Assembly: GCA_029778965.1 (NCBI GenBank) | Contig: JAKPBL010000625.1 | Coordinates: forward strand, 1-6,510 | Length of the DNA stretch: 6,510 bases | Direction of reading: 5' to 3' | Source: Bacteroidota bacterium | GTDB lineage: Bacteria > Bacteroidota > Bacteroidia > Chitinophagales > Chitinophagaceae | Part shown: piece after piece, positions 1 to 6,510 of the stretch | Position numbering within the stretch: position 1 is the first letter of the stretch | How the letters are laid out: every line of letters starts with the position of its first letter | The notes under the pieces: generated by a model | What the model was told of the DNA's origin: nothing | The model's input: the letters and a program-made list of their open reading frames with translations, nothing else | Database searches by the model: none | Program-made: the position numbers and the translations under genes

Positions 1-75
1 CTTCATGAACTGGAACAGGCTTTCGATGATATGTTAACCGGAAAAAATGCAAAAGGTGTCATCAGCTTCGAATAA
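1..75 (+). CDS. C-terminal end of a probable zinc-type (MDR family) alcohol dehydrogenase, 5' partial
   Basis: Frame 1 is open from the window edge to a TAA at 73-75 and encodes 24 residues, beginning LHELEQAFDDM and ending GKNAKGVISFE. The pattern of a helix containing an A-F-x-D-type segment, then a G-K-x-x-G-hydrophobic strand and an immediate stop, is typical of the last helix and strand of medium-chain dehydrogenase/reductase proteins (zinc alcohol dehydrogenases, quinone oxidoreductases). The catalytic and NAD(P)-binding regions lie outside the window, so neither cofactor nor substrate can be judged. The reading frame runs 29 nt into the following esterase gene, which suggests the two are co-transcribed. 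The family call rests on a short tail only and could be wrong; that a coding sequence ends here is more secure. Confidence 0.55.
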   Translation, partial: LHELEQAFDDMLTGKNAKGVISFE

Positions 76-877
76 GCAACCGGGCTTTCGCACGTTTGAG
101 TTGTCGGATCCGTCGATCGGGCTCGCGGGGCTGCGGTTCGTTACCGTTAAATCGCCTTCGCTGAAAAGAAGAGCCGATATAGTATTGTACGTGCCCGATA
201 CGGCCGAGCAAAAAAAAGACCTTCCGCTGATCCTGCTGCTGCACGGCGTTTACGGAAGCGCCTGGGCCTGGGCCCTGAGCGGCGCCGCACATCTCGCCGC
301 CGAAAAGCTCATCCGGCAGCAGCTCCTGCCCGATTGCATCATCGCCATGCCTTCCGACGGATTATGGGGCGACGGATCGGGCTATCTCGCCCACGGTGGC
401 TGCAACTATGAAAAATGGATCATTGACGAAGTGCCGGCCGCGGCAAGAATGGCCGTGCCGGCTTTGTCGGAAAAAAGTCCGCTTTTTATCGCCGGCCTTT
501 CGATGGGCGGCTATGGCGCCATCAGGATAGGCGCCAAATACGGGCACCTGTTCCGCGGCATATCGGGTCATTCCTCGATCACCGCTTTTGAGCAGTTGTC
601 GCTTTTTGTAGAAGAGCCGCTCGATGCCTACGAGCCCGCCCGGCAGGAGAACAAAGACCTCGCAGACATGCTCTGCCATGCAGCCGGCCGACTGCCGCCA
701 TTGCGATTCGATTGCGGGAAAAACGACCTGCTGATCGAACCCAACCGGCTGCTTCACCGGCAACTGGAAGAAAAAGGTATTGCGCACCAATACCTGGAAT
801 TTGACGGCGAACACAACTGGGACTACTGGAAAACGCATATCAGCGATACGCTGGTTTTCTTCTCACATCTTCTTTAA
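47..877 (+). CDS. Esterase D-like alpha/beta hydrolase (putative carboxylesterase)
   Basis: This 276-residue protein has the features of the alpha/beta-hydrolase esterase D group (S-formylglutathione hydrolase, tributyrin esterase and relatives). An early strand ends in LLLHGVYG (64-70), the usual oxyanion-hole region. The nucleophile elbow is GLSMGGYGA (150-158), with Ser152 as nucleophile. The acid is probably Asp227 in CGKNDLL, and the base is His256 in GEHNWDYW. The full triad is therefore present in the expected order, and the length is normal for the family. There is no signal peptide, so it is probably cytoplasmic. Expected chemistry is hydrolysis of a carboxylic or thioester; the substrate cannot be read from sequence. 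The ATG at 47 has an A-rich upstream stretch but overlaps the preceding gene by 29 nt. GTG 56 or TTG 101 are possible alternatives, and the next internal ATG falls inside the fold. The stop is 16 nt before the next gene. Confidence 0.88.
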   Translation: MQKVSSASNKQPGFRTFELSDPSIGLAGLRFVTVKSPSLKRRADIVLYVPDTAEQKKDLPLILLLHGVYGSAWAWALSGAAHLAAEKLIRQQLLPDCIIAMPSDGLWGDGSGYLAHGGCNYEKWIIDEVPAAARMAVPALSEKSPLFIAGLSMGGYGAIRIGAKYGHLFRGISGHSSITAFEQLSLFVEEPLDAYEPARQENKDLADMLCHAAGRLPPLRFDCGKNDLLIEPNRLLHRQLEEKGIAHQYLEFDGEHNWDYWKTHISDTLVFFSHLL

Positions 878-893
878 CCTGAAAAACATTGCC

Positions 894-2327
894 ATGAAAG
901 CAGAAAACTATACCGGTTACAAAGGGCTCCCGCCGCTCGTGGGCCTGCATACCATGTCTGAAGCGCTGTCGCGCGGACTAACGGTGATGGATAGCGTAAG
1001 CAGGCTGAAAAGATATCACTGGACGGCAAAACGGCTGAGCCTTATATTCACCAGCCGCATCACCGCCATGCCGGTGTACGAGCTGAAAATGGCTTTCAGC
1101 CTGCACGCCCACTATCTTGCCGAACACGTGGAATGCTTTTTCAACCGTGTTCGCGAAATGCGCCAGCCGCCGTACGGCATGGACAAAACGCCGCATCCCT
1201 CGCTCGATATCCTGCTCGATGAAGTGCAAAACGCACCCACCACCGAAGCGCTGGTGCTGGGCCTGTATGAAGTGATCGTACCTGCCCTCACACGCGGATT
1301 AAGAAGGCACCTGGAAGAAGACAACAAGCTGTTCGATCATCCGACCTTCCGGGTTTGCCGGATGGCATTGCTTGAATTTGAAGAGATGGAAGCCTACGGG
1401 CAAAAAGCGGTGGCCTGCCTGGCAGACACCGCTGCCAGAACGCAGTACGCAGACTGGCTGCAATTGCTGCAAGACCTGCTCGATACCATGGGCGACCTCG
1501 ACGGCACCCAACCGCAGCAGGAACGCAGCATAACGCCTGTTTTCTCTCAAACTCCGTATGAATACAAGGGCTATCCCGCACGCGACGAGAGATTCAGGGA
1601 TGTATTCAACATGGGTGTAAATGCCGAAGCCTTTTTATTGGACCCTTCCTTCGAGCCGCTCCCCAAAACCATCATGCTCTATTTCAAAAGAATGCGCGAA
1701 ATAGACGTACCCGAAATGATGTCGAGCATTATCACCGAAACAAAAGAAAAGCCCTGGCTTTATTACAAAGACATGATCAGGCAGCTATGGGACGAGGCGA
1801 GACATGCCATGATGGGCGAGATCGGTTTTACATCGCTTGGCATCGACTGGAAAGAGATCCCTCTCAACATTACCTGGGCCTACCTGCTCAATACCCGGAT
1901 GACGCCGCGCGAAAGGCATTCCATCCTCTATTTCATTGAGCAGGGACTGATGCCCGCGAAAACGGGCAAGCAGTATGAATGGGAAGTGGCCGTCAGCACC
2001 GCCAACAAACTGAGCGAGCTGATCCAGGATTATGACTGGGCCGACGAAGTGCTGCACGCCCGTATCGGCCGGGACTGGATCGTTTCGGAACTGGGCGGTC
2101 AAACCGAGGCGATGGCATTCGGCAACGAAGCCTGGAGCAAAGCCCTCGGCAATTCATTCGACGAATTCGAAGCCGATAAAAAAACCGAACATGCAAACTG
2201 GTGGCCGGCTATTTACCGGCAGGCCTGCACGCATTGGGGCATTGAACCCGATCCCAAAGTACTGGATTACCAAACCACTTACCGCGAGTCGCGGCCCGAC
2301 CAGGTTGACCTGGTCCAGGAGAAATGA
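894..2327 (+). CDS. Ferritin-like, probable diiron protein of unknown function
   Basis: Starting at ATG 894 gives 477 residues and a 16-nt gap from the esterase; the frame is open back to 780, but that extension would overlap the esterase and looks non-coding. The protein is helical, with no signal peptide or membrane segment. The second half carries two ferritin-like metal motifs: DEARH (Glu301, His304) and DEVLH (Glu385, His388). Glu274, Glu282 and Glu349 on neighbouring helices are candidates for the remaining carboxylate ligands. This is the ligand pattern of ferritin-like diiron carboxylate proteins, which include oxygenases, oxidases and hydroxylases. The first half (about 55-200) is also helical, with a segment around LHAHYLAEHVE (70-80) and an acidic helix LEFEEMEAYG (160-169), and may be a second, degenerate ferritin-like unit. 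The C-terminus contains a Trp-rich stretch, NWWPAIYRQACTHWG. The reductase encoded 37 nt downstream is a plausible electron donor, which favours a redox enzyme over iron storage. I cannot name the family or substrate. Confidence 0.75.
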   Translation: MKAENYTGYKGLPPLVGLHTMSEALSRGLTVMDSVSRLKRYHWTAKRLSLIFTSRITAMPVYELKMAFSLHAHYLAEHVECFFNRVREMRQPPYGMDKTPHPSLDILLDEVQNAPTTEALVLGLYEVIVPALTRGLRRHLEEDNKLFDHPTFRVCRMALLEFEEMEAYGQKAVACLADTAARTQYADWLQLLQDLLDTMGDLDGTQPQQERSITPVFSQTPYEYKGYPARDERFRDVFNMGVNAEAFLLDPSFEPLPKTIMLYFKRMREIDVPEMMSSIITETKEKPWLYYKDMIRQLWDEARHAMMGEIGFTSLGIDWKEIPLNITWAYLLNTRMTPRERHSILYFIEQGLMPAKTGKQYEWEVAVSTANKLSELIQDYDWADEVLHARIGRDWIVSELGGQTEAMAFGNEAWSKALGNSFDEFEADKKTEHANWWPAIYRQACTHWGIEPDPKVLDYQTTYRESRPDQVDLVQEK

Positions 2328-2364
2328 AAAACGGCGCAGCACCTACAAAATCTGAAAACAAAAG

Positions 2365-3423
2365 ATGTCGGCTTACAGGAAATACAGGATCGTAAAAAAA
2401 ATACGGGAAACAGACCATATTGCTTCTTTTTACCTGCAGCCGGTCGACGGACTTCCGCTGGCGGATTTCCGGCCGGGGCAACATCTGTTATTCAAACTGG
2501 ATATACCCGGCCGGGACCTGCCGGTACTTAGAAACTACAGTTTTTCTTCCGCGTATAATTCTTCCTTTTACCGGGTATCGGTCAAAAAAGAAGCGCCGCC
2601 GCGAACGGCTCCCCAGCTTGCGCCGGGCATCGCGTCGTCTTACCTGTACGACCACGTGAAAGAAGGCGATATCCTGGAAGCAAAGGGACCATTGGGCAAT
2701 TTTTGCGTGGGCGAGGAAAATAACGAAATACCGGTATTCATCGCGGGCGGCATCGGCATTACGCCCCTGCTGTCGATGGCTGAAGCAGTGTTGAAAACAG
2801 ATCCCCGTCGCCGGATACATTTCCTCTATGGCGTCAACAACCGCCGGGAACATGCTTTCGGAGAAGAGTTAAGGACGCTCAGGCAGTTGTCGGCTACGTC
2901 GCGGTTCCTGACATTCTATGCCTTGCCCGAGGAGTCGGACCAGCAAGGGCATCATTACGACCGGGCGGGCTTTATCAGTATCGATGCCATCGGCGACGAC
3001 CTGCTTCACGTCGATACGCGGTTTTATCTCTGCGGCCCCGCTCCCATGATGGCATTTATCACCGAAGCATTACAGCAACGCGGGGTAGAGAACAGTCGCA
3101 TACTTACAGAAAATTTTACGGCCGCTTCGGTCGAAGAAACAGATGAGGAGCCGGTTGCCACCGGCAGCAGCGCATTTACCGTTGAATTCAGACGCTCCGG
3201 AAAAACGCTGTCGTGGGACGACCGCTTCCCCTCCCTGCTGGAATTTGCCGAATACAACGATATCGATATCAGCTCGGGCTGCCTGTTCGGCGACTGCGGC
3301 ACCTGCCTTACAAAGCTGCAAGGCGAGGTGCAATACAAACACCCTACGATGGTGAAACCGGGAAAGGGTGAATGCCTGCCCTGCAGTTGTGTACCGGCAA
3401 GTGATATTTCACTCGACGCCTGA
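2365..3423 (+). CDS. FAD/NAD(P)H-dependent oxidoreductase with C-terminal [2Fe-2S] ferredoxin domain
   Basis: This is a 352-residue three-domain electron-transfer protein of the ferredoxin-NADP reductase superfamily, arranged like PaaE and related oxygenase reductases. The FAD-binding barrel (about 5-115) contains RNYSF (56-60), the R-x-Y-S flavin motif, and GIASSYL (88-94), the likely pyrophosphate-contacting segment. The NAD(P) domain (about 120-250) contains GGIGITPLLSM (128-138) and YLCGPAPMM (221-229). An acidic linker (about 253-269) leads to a plant-type ferredoxin domain with Cys306, Cys311 and Cys314 spaced C-x4-C-x2-C. The fourth ligand is most likely Cys340, in the L-x-C-x-x-x-P context usual for this position; Cys337 and Cys342 are extra nearby cysteines. 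Expected role: moving electrons from NAD(P)H through FAD and the cluster to a partner, here plausibly the adjacent diiron protein. The ATG at 2365 follows an A-rich stretch. It is the last gene of its unit in the window. Confidence 0.9.
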   Translation: MSAYRKYRIVKKIRETDHIASFYLQPVDGLPLADFRPGQHLLFKLDIPGRDLPVLRNYSFSSAYNSSFYRVSVKKEAPPRTAPQLAPGIASSYLYDHVKEGDILEAKGPLGNFCVGEENNEIPVFIAGGIGITPLLSMAEAVLKTDPRRRIHFLYGVNNRREHAFGEELRTLRQLSATSRFLTFYALPEESDQQGHHYDRAGFISIDAIGDDLLHVDTRFYLCGPAPMMAFITEALQQRGVENSRILTENFTAASVEETDEEPVATGSSAFTVEFRRSGKTLSWDDRFPSLLEFAEYNDIDISSGCLFGDCGTCLTKLQGEVQYKHPTMVKPGKGECLPCSCVPASDISLDA

Positions 3424-3447
3424 ACAACCGGCGTTGGCTGTTAGCGG
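3424..3447. other. 24-nt intergenic gap between convergent genes, with a weak inverted repeat
   Basis: The plus-strand reductase stops at 3423 and the minus-strand gene stops at 3448, so both units end within 24 nt. AACCG at 3426-3430 can pair with CGGTT at 3445-3449 across a 14-nt loop. A 5-bp stem with such a loop and no clear U-tract on either side is too weak to call a terminator, although termination in both directions would be expected somewhere here. Confidence 0.3.
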
Positions 3448-5724
3448 TTAATACGTATACACACGGTAACGCACACCTGCCTCGGCCTGGAATGAATACC
3501 AGTCTGTGCCCGCCACTTTCGCCAGCGCCGGAGCACGGCCGTCCTGCAACGATTTTACCGCTACGCGATTTTCCGTCGCATTTTTTAGCCGGCAACGATA
3601 ACTGCCTTTTCCCGTGATCATAAAATCAACAGCGTCGCTTTTCTTTTCCATCATCGTGATGGGCACTTCACAATAGAGGACAGTTTTATCAAACACCGGG
3701 TGGAATAACAGGAAAGCCGCTTCGGGCAGCATGGCAAAACAATAAGGGCTTTGGCTCACCCTGCCGGGAAGATGATGCTGCCCGCTCGAATCCCATTCCA
3801 GGTAACCGAAGCCTTCGAGGGGTATATAAGATTCGCGCCTGATGGGTATTTTCCATTCACGCGGAATGCCTGTATAAATGATCGACGGGTCGGGCAACAG
3901 GGGCGCCAGCCCATCGGCGCCCGAGATGCATTTCCACCGCAGCAGTTCGGTAACCATAACAGACCGCGTATGTCCAAGCATTTCTTTTCCTTCGGCCAGC
4001 AATAAACCCAGGTACCTGATCAGGGCCGCTTCTTCCCATCCATTGGTATATACACCGGGCATACCTTCCGTAAGCATAAAGATGGTTCTGCCCTTGTACT
4101 GGCCGTAAGACGGATTGAAGAGCCAGGAATGACGAAAGATCGCCGCCAGCGGAATGCTTACGGCATCGAGGTATTTTTTGTCGCCGGTTATTTTGTACAG
4201 GCGCAGCATTGCCAGCGGGCCGAGCGCCGTAGTAGTGAATTCAAAGGGAAATTCAAAACCCATTTGGCACAACCTGTCGCCGGCCTTCTTAGCGCTGTCT
4301 AAAAAGCGGGATTCGCCCGTCATCTCATGGTATAACAACGTGAGGTAAACAAATGCACCCGTGCAGTCATACTGGTTCCTGAATTTTCCGGGGTTGGAAA
4401 AATCGGCCGCGATGCGCAGCGGGAATACGTAATTCAATGCAGCGCCCACTTTCAATACATTTTCCTTCGCGGCGAGAAAAGCCTGTTTTGCCGGTTCACT
4501 ATTATAGGCCGCAGCATATTCACCCGCCATCACCAGCGGATAGAGATATTGCCAGGCATCTCCGTAAGGCAAAGCCGATTGCACGCGGGCCCAACTGTCT
4601 TCGGCGCCGGTCAGCAATGCCTCCGCCGGGGCAGACGCGAAATCGTGCTGGTACTTTCGCAACGACCACAGGTTTGCCTGCGGATAAATGATCGCGGTTC
4701 CGGGCTGGTCATGCTTCAGCTTTTCAAGGTCGTGCAGGCCCTTGTCTGTCAGCCGGGGCCAATCGACAAATTTATAAGTTGGTTTTTCAATGTGATCGTA
4801 CACCGCAGCCACGCCTTCGATAAACCGCTGGCTGTATTTCGCGGGCTCATGTATGCCCGGAACACCGGGCTGCAGCAATAACCAGGTATTGCTTACCAGC
4901 AAATTGCCGGCTTTTCGCACCGCACTCCGGCCGGTGGGTGTGGTAAAGCCAAAACGATCGAAGCCTGCCTCCTGCGGCGGTCGCGGTACGCCCAGGCAGC
5001 CTTCCGGTTGCTGTACCGTATTGAGCAGAATGGAGCCTGTTTGGGTAAAATAAAGATTCAGCGAGCTGAAATCCACGTATTGAAACAGGGTCGCTTTCAG
5101 TATCGACGGATCTCCCATAAATACAAACTGGTTCCGGTCAACAATAGCGGCAGAGTCGCGGTCGTCGCCCGCAGTATGATAGGTATAAGACCCTGGTGTG
5201 CTGTTCAGGTAAAAAACAAATCCTTTACCGTACCTGCGTGCGTATGACAGTTCTGGGCTGCCCTTTGCGAACAAAGCGGCAGGAACGGATTTGCCGGCGG
5301 CCACCTGCAACTCTATGCGGGCGTTGATGAGTCCCGGCTCTTTTTTTGACGCCGTCACGATCAACTGGTAACTACCCCAATCGCGTTTCCCGCTGATCTT
5401 CATCACGGCTTCATTGCTGTTTTCGGTACAATGCAGGGCTAACGACCGGCTGGTATTGAAAACGTCGAGCGCCTGGTCGCCGCCGCCCGGATGCAACCGG
5501 AAATAACGCCCCGTGTCCGCCCTCTCCTCTTCCCGGCGATACACAGCGATATAATTCATTCCTTTTTTATAGGAAAGTACAAATGGGCCCGACGATATCC
5601 TGCAGGCGTTCCCGTTATGGAAAATGATGCCGGCCCCGTTTCCCGGCGGCGCTGAATAACCGGCGAATGGCATAAGCCAGGCGGCCAGCACCAGCACCGG
5701 CCCATAAAAATTTATTTTTTTCAT
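3448..5724 (-). CDS. Exported multidomain protein of unknown function, possibly carbohydrate-active
   Basis: This is a 758-residue protein with an evident Sec signal: MKK, a hydrophobic core at about 8-21, and cleavage probably near Ala25 (GYSA before PPG). No lipobox cysteine is present, so it is probably periplasmic or secreted. Residues about 30-290 are rich in beta-type segments. Residues about 310-610 look like an alpha/alpha toroid: repeated helical stretches with features such as GDAWQYLYPLVMAGEY (388-403), TGAFVYLTLLYHEMTG (455-470), LGPLAMLRLYKITGDKKYLD (501-520) and NGWEEAALIRYLGLLLAEG (561-579). A beta-type tail (about 680-758) ends the protein. Beta sandwich, toroid, beta tail is an order seen in several glycoside hydrolase and lyase families, but I recognise no family signature. 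Asp389, Asp453, Glu554, Glu564 and Glu565 are acidic residues worth testing as catalytic. It starts 3 nt after a mutarotase-like gene, which also hints at sugar chemistry. The ATG at 5724 is well supported by signal peptide and spacing. Confidence 0.8.
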   Translation of the reverse strand: MKKINFYGPVLVLAAWLMPFAGYSAPPGNGAGIIFHNGNACRISSGPFVLSYKKGMNYIAVYRREEERADTGRYFRLHPGGGDQALDVFNTSRSLALHCTENSNEAVMKISGKRDWGSYQLIVTASKKEPGLINARIELQVAAGKSVPAALFAKGSPELSYARRYGKGFVFYLNSTPGSYTYHTAGDDRDSAAIVDRNQFVFMGDPSILKATLFQYVDFSSLNLYFTQTGSILLNTVQQPEGCLGVPRPPQEAGFDRFGFTTPTGRSAVRKAGNLLVSNTWLLLQPGVPGIHEPAKYSQRFIEGVAAVYDHIEKPTYKFVDWPRLTDKGLHDLEKLKHDQPGTAIIYPQANLWSLRKYQHDFASAPAEALLTGAEDSWARVQSALPYGDAWQYLYPLVMAGEYAAAYNSEPAKQAFLAAKENVLKVGAALNYVFPLRIAADFSNPGKFRNQYDCTGAFVYLTLLYHEMTGESRFLDSAKKAGDRLCQMGFEFPFEFTTTALGPLAMLRLYKITGDKKYLDAVSIPLAAIFRHSWLFNPSYGQYKGRTIFMLTEGMPGVYTNGWEEAALIRYLGLLLAEGKEMLGHTRSVMVTELLRWKCISGADGLAPLLPDPSIIYTGIPREWKIPIRRESYIPLEGFGYLEWDSSGQHHLPGRVSQSPYCFAMLPEAAFLLFHPVFDKTVLYCEVPITMMEKKSDAVDFMITGKGSYRCRLKNATENRVAVKSLQDGRAPALAKVAGTDWYSFQAEAGVRYRVYTY

Positions 5725-5727
5725 TTC

Positions 5728-6510
5728 TTACAATTGAATTCCGGCCTGTTCCAGGTGAATGCGAAAATCATCGTCGTATCCGTAAATGAGATAGTCTTCT
5801 CCCGCAGGTACAATGGCTTTTATGCCGTTGAAATTGCCCGGCACCGGTAGCAGGAAACTTTCATAGCCCGCCACAAAGCTTTGACCGGCATCGAGGTAAA
5901 GCATAACCGGCTCATTCATTATGTGTGCAGGCCCCTGTACCAACCTGTCATAAGAAAGATGCAGGGGCGCCGTACCGAACTCCAATCCCACCGCTTTCAG
6001 CCCGTCCTCGCCGGCCGATACCCAGATATGTATCCAGGGAAAACTGCAACGCTTCCATACATAACCGATCAGCAACCTGCAATCGGGAGAATAAGCCGTG
6101 AGCCAGCCAATGGATGATGTTGCATCCACCCTGAAACTGAAGATCCCGTTGCCGGTGGTCGCAAGATTATGAAGACCTGCAACAGACCCGTCGGCAGCAA
6201 ATACCAGCGGCCACAACAGCGTTTCATCAGGCACAGCACAACTGCCTGTTTGCGTAAAGCCTTCCGTACCATTGCTGTCGATCCTCGTCGCGGCACTTAA
6301 AAAAGGAGGCGCCAGGGTGGGATGCTGCACCATATTAAACAGGCGCCCCGTGGAACGGATATTGGTAACCCGGTCTGTCACTGCATACGACGCGGCATAC
6401 CGGCTCATGCAAAATGTTTTTTCGGCCCTGAGACCTTCGTATTCACTTACGGCGCTGACCTGCAATTGGCCGTCGTTCTGCCGGTCTGGCGTCCATAACC
6501 GGCTGCACAG
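5728..6510 (-). CDS. Galactose mutarotase (aldose 1-epimerase)-like protein, 5' end outside the window
   Basis: The frame stays open to the right edge, giving 260 visible C-terminal residues; the first possible in-window start, a TTG at 6465, is an internal leucine and not the true start. Numbering from the first visible codon, QHPTLAPPFL (62-71) resembles the histidine-containing H-P-x-x-x-x-P-F-L segment of mutarotase-like proteins. GLEFGTAP (175-182) resembles their late segment that carries a conserved glutamate, here Glu177. The intervening sequence is beta-rich and includes an aromatic stretch, YVWKRCSFPWIHIWV. Enzymes of this superfamily interconvert sugar anomers, while many members are only sugar-binding or of unknown activity, so the exact reaction is not established. 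Some 60-100 residues are probably missing, including any signal peptide, so location cannot be judged. The stop is separated from the next gene's ATG by only GAA, indicating translational coupling. Confidence 0.6.
   Translation of the reverse strand: MCSRLWTPDRQNDGQLQVSAVSEYEGLRAEKTFCMSRYAASYAVTDRVTNIRSTGRLFNMVQHPTLAPPFLSAATRIDSNGTEGFTQTGSCAVPDETLLWPLVFAADGSVAGLHNLATTGNGIFSFRVDATSSIGWLTAYSPDCRLLIGYVWKRCSFPWIHIWVSAGEDGLKAVGLEFGTAPLHLSYDRLVQGPAHIMNEPVMLYLDAGQSFVAGYESFLLPVPGNFNGIKAIVPAGEDYLIYGYDDDFRIHLEQAGIQL

Noticed and set aside
10..20. 11-bp sequence CTGGAACAGGC present here and, inverted, at 5742-5752.
   Set aside because: Both copies are inside coding sequence and encode common Leu-Glu-Gln-Ala codons. 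The match is too short to indicate a mobile-element end or recombination site.
362..838. Antisense open frame of 158 codons over the esterase gene.
   Set aside because: It is the opposite-strand shadow of a gene with a complete catalytic triad, and its translation shows no recognisable domain.
47..877. Naming the esterase as S-formylglutathione hydrolase (frmB/fghA).
   Set aside because: The catalytic triad and length fit, but the residues around the nucleophile and the substrate loop do not clearly match that enzyme, and the neighbours do not establish a formaldehyde pathway.
780..893. N-terminal extension of the diiron-protein frame back to an ATG at 780.
   Set aside because: It lies almost entirely inside the esterase gene in another frame, and its translation is low-complexity Thr/Asn-rich and unlike the rest of the protein. 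ATG 894 has an A-rich context and normal spacing.
3259..3270. Perfect 12-bp palindrome GATATCGATATC.
   Set aside because: It lies inside the reductase ferredoxin domain and encodes the Asp-Ile-Asp-Ile repeat just before the cluster cysteines. No second copy or regulatory context was seen.
3426..3449. Rho-independent terminator between the convergent genes.
   Set aside because: The stem is only 5 bp with a 14-nt loop and there is no clear U-tract on either strand, so it is noted only as a weak inverted repeat.

Overview
The window reads as a fragment of a moderately GC-rich Bacteroidetes chromosome, probably Chitinophagaceae or a relative. This is inferred from compact gene packing, A-rich rather than Shine-Dalgarno-type start contexts, and protein style; I could not test it by search. 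Two tightly packed transcription units converge near 3424-3447. Neither promoter is in the window.

Left unit, plus strand, 1-3423. It opens with the last 24 codons of a protein whose tail resembles the C-terminus of zinc-type (MDR) alcohol dehydrogenases. An esterase D-like alpha/beta hydrolase follows (47-877), overlapping that tail. Next is a 477-residue all-helical protein with two ferritin-like E-x-x-H motifs, a probable diiron site (894-2327). Last is a 352-residue FAD/NAD(P)H reductase with a C-terminal plant-type [2Fe-2S] domain (2365-3423). A predicted diiron protein followed directly by a PaaE/Hmp-type electron-transfer flavoprotein suggests a two-component oxygenase or oxidase. The dehydrogenase and esterase could then process its product. 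This is the most interesting part of the window, and its substrate is unknown.

Right unit, minus strand, 6510-3448. It is read first through a galactose-mutarotase-like protein cut by the right edge of the window (5728-6510). Only 3 nt after its stop begins a 758-residue exported protein (3448-5724). That protein appears to have an N-terminal beta region, a central alpha/alpha-toroid-like region and a C-terminal beta region. The pair looks like a carbohydrate-handling module, but the large protein matches no family I can name.

All gaps between genes are under 40 nt. I saw no RNA gene, CRISPR array, insertion sequence or convincing repeat.
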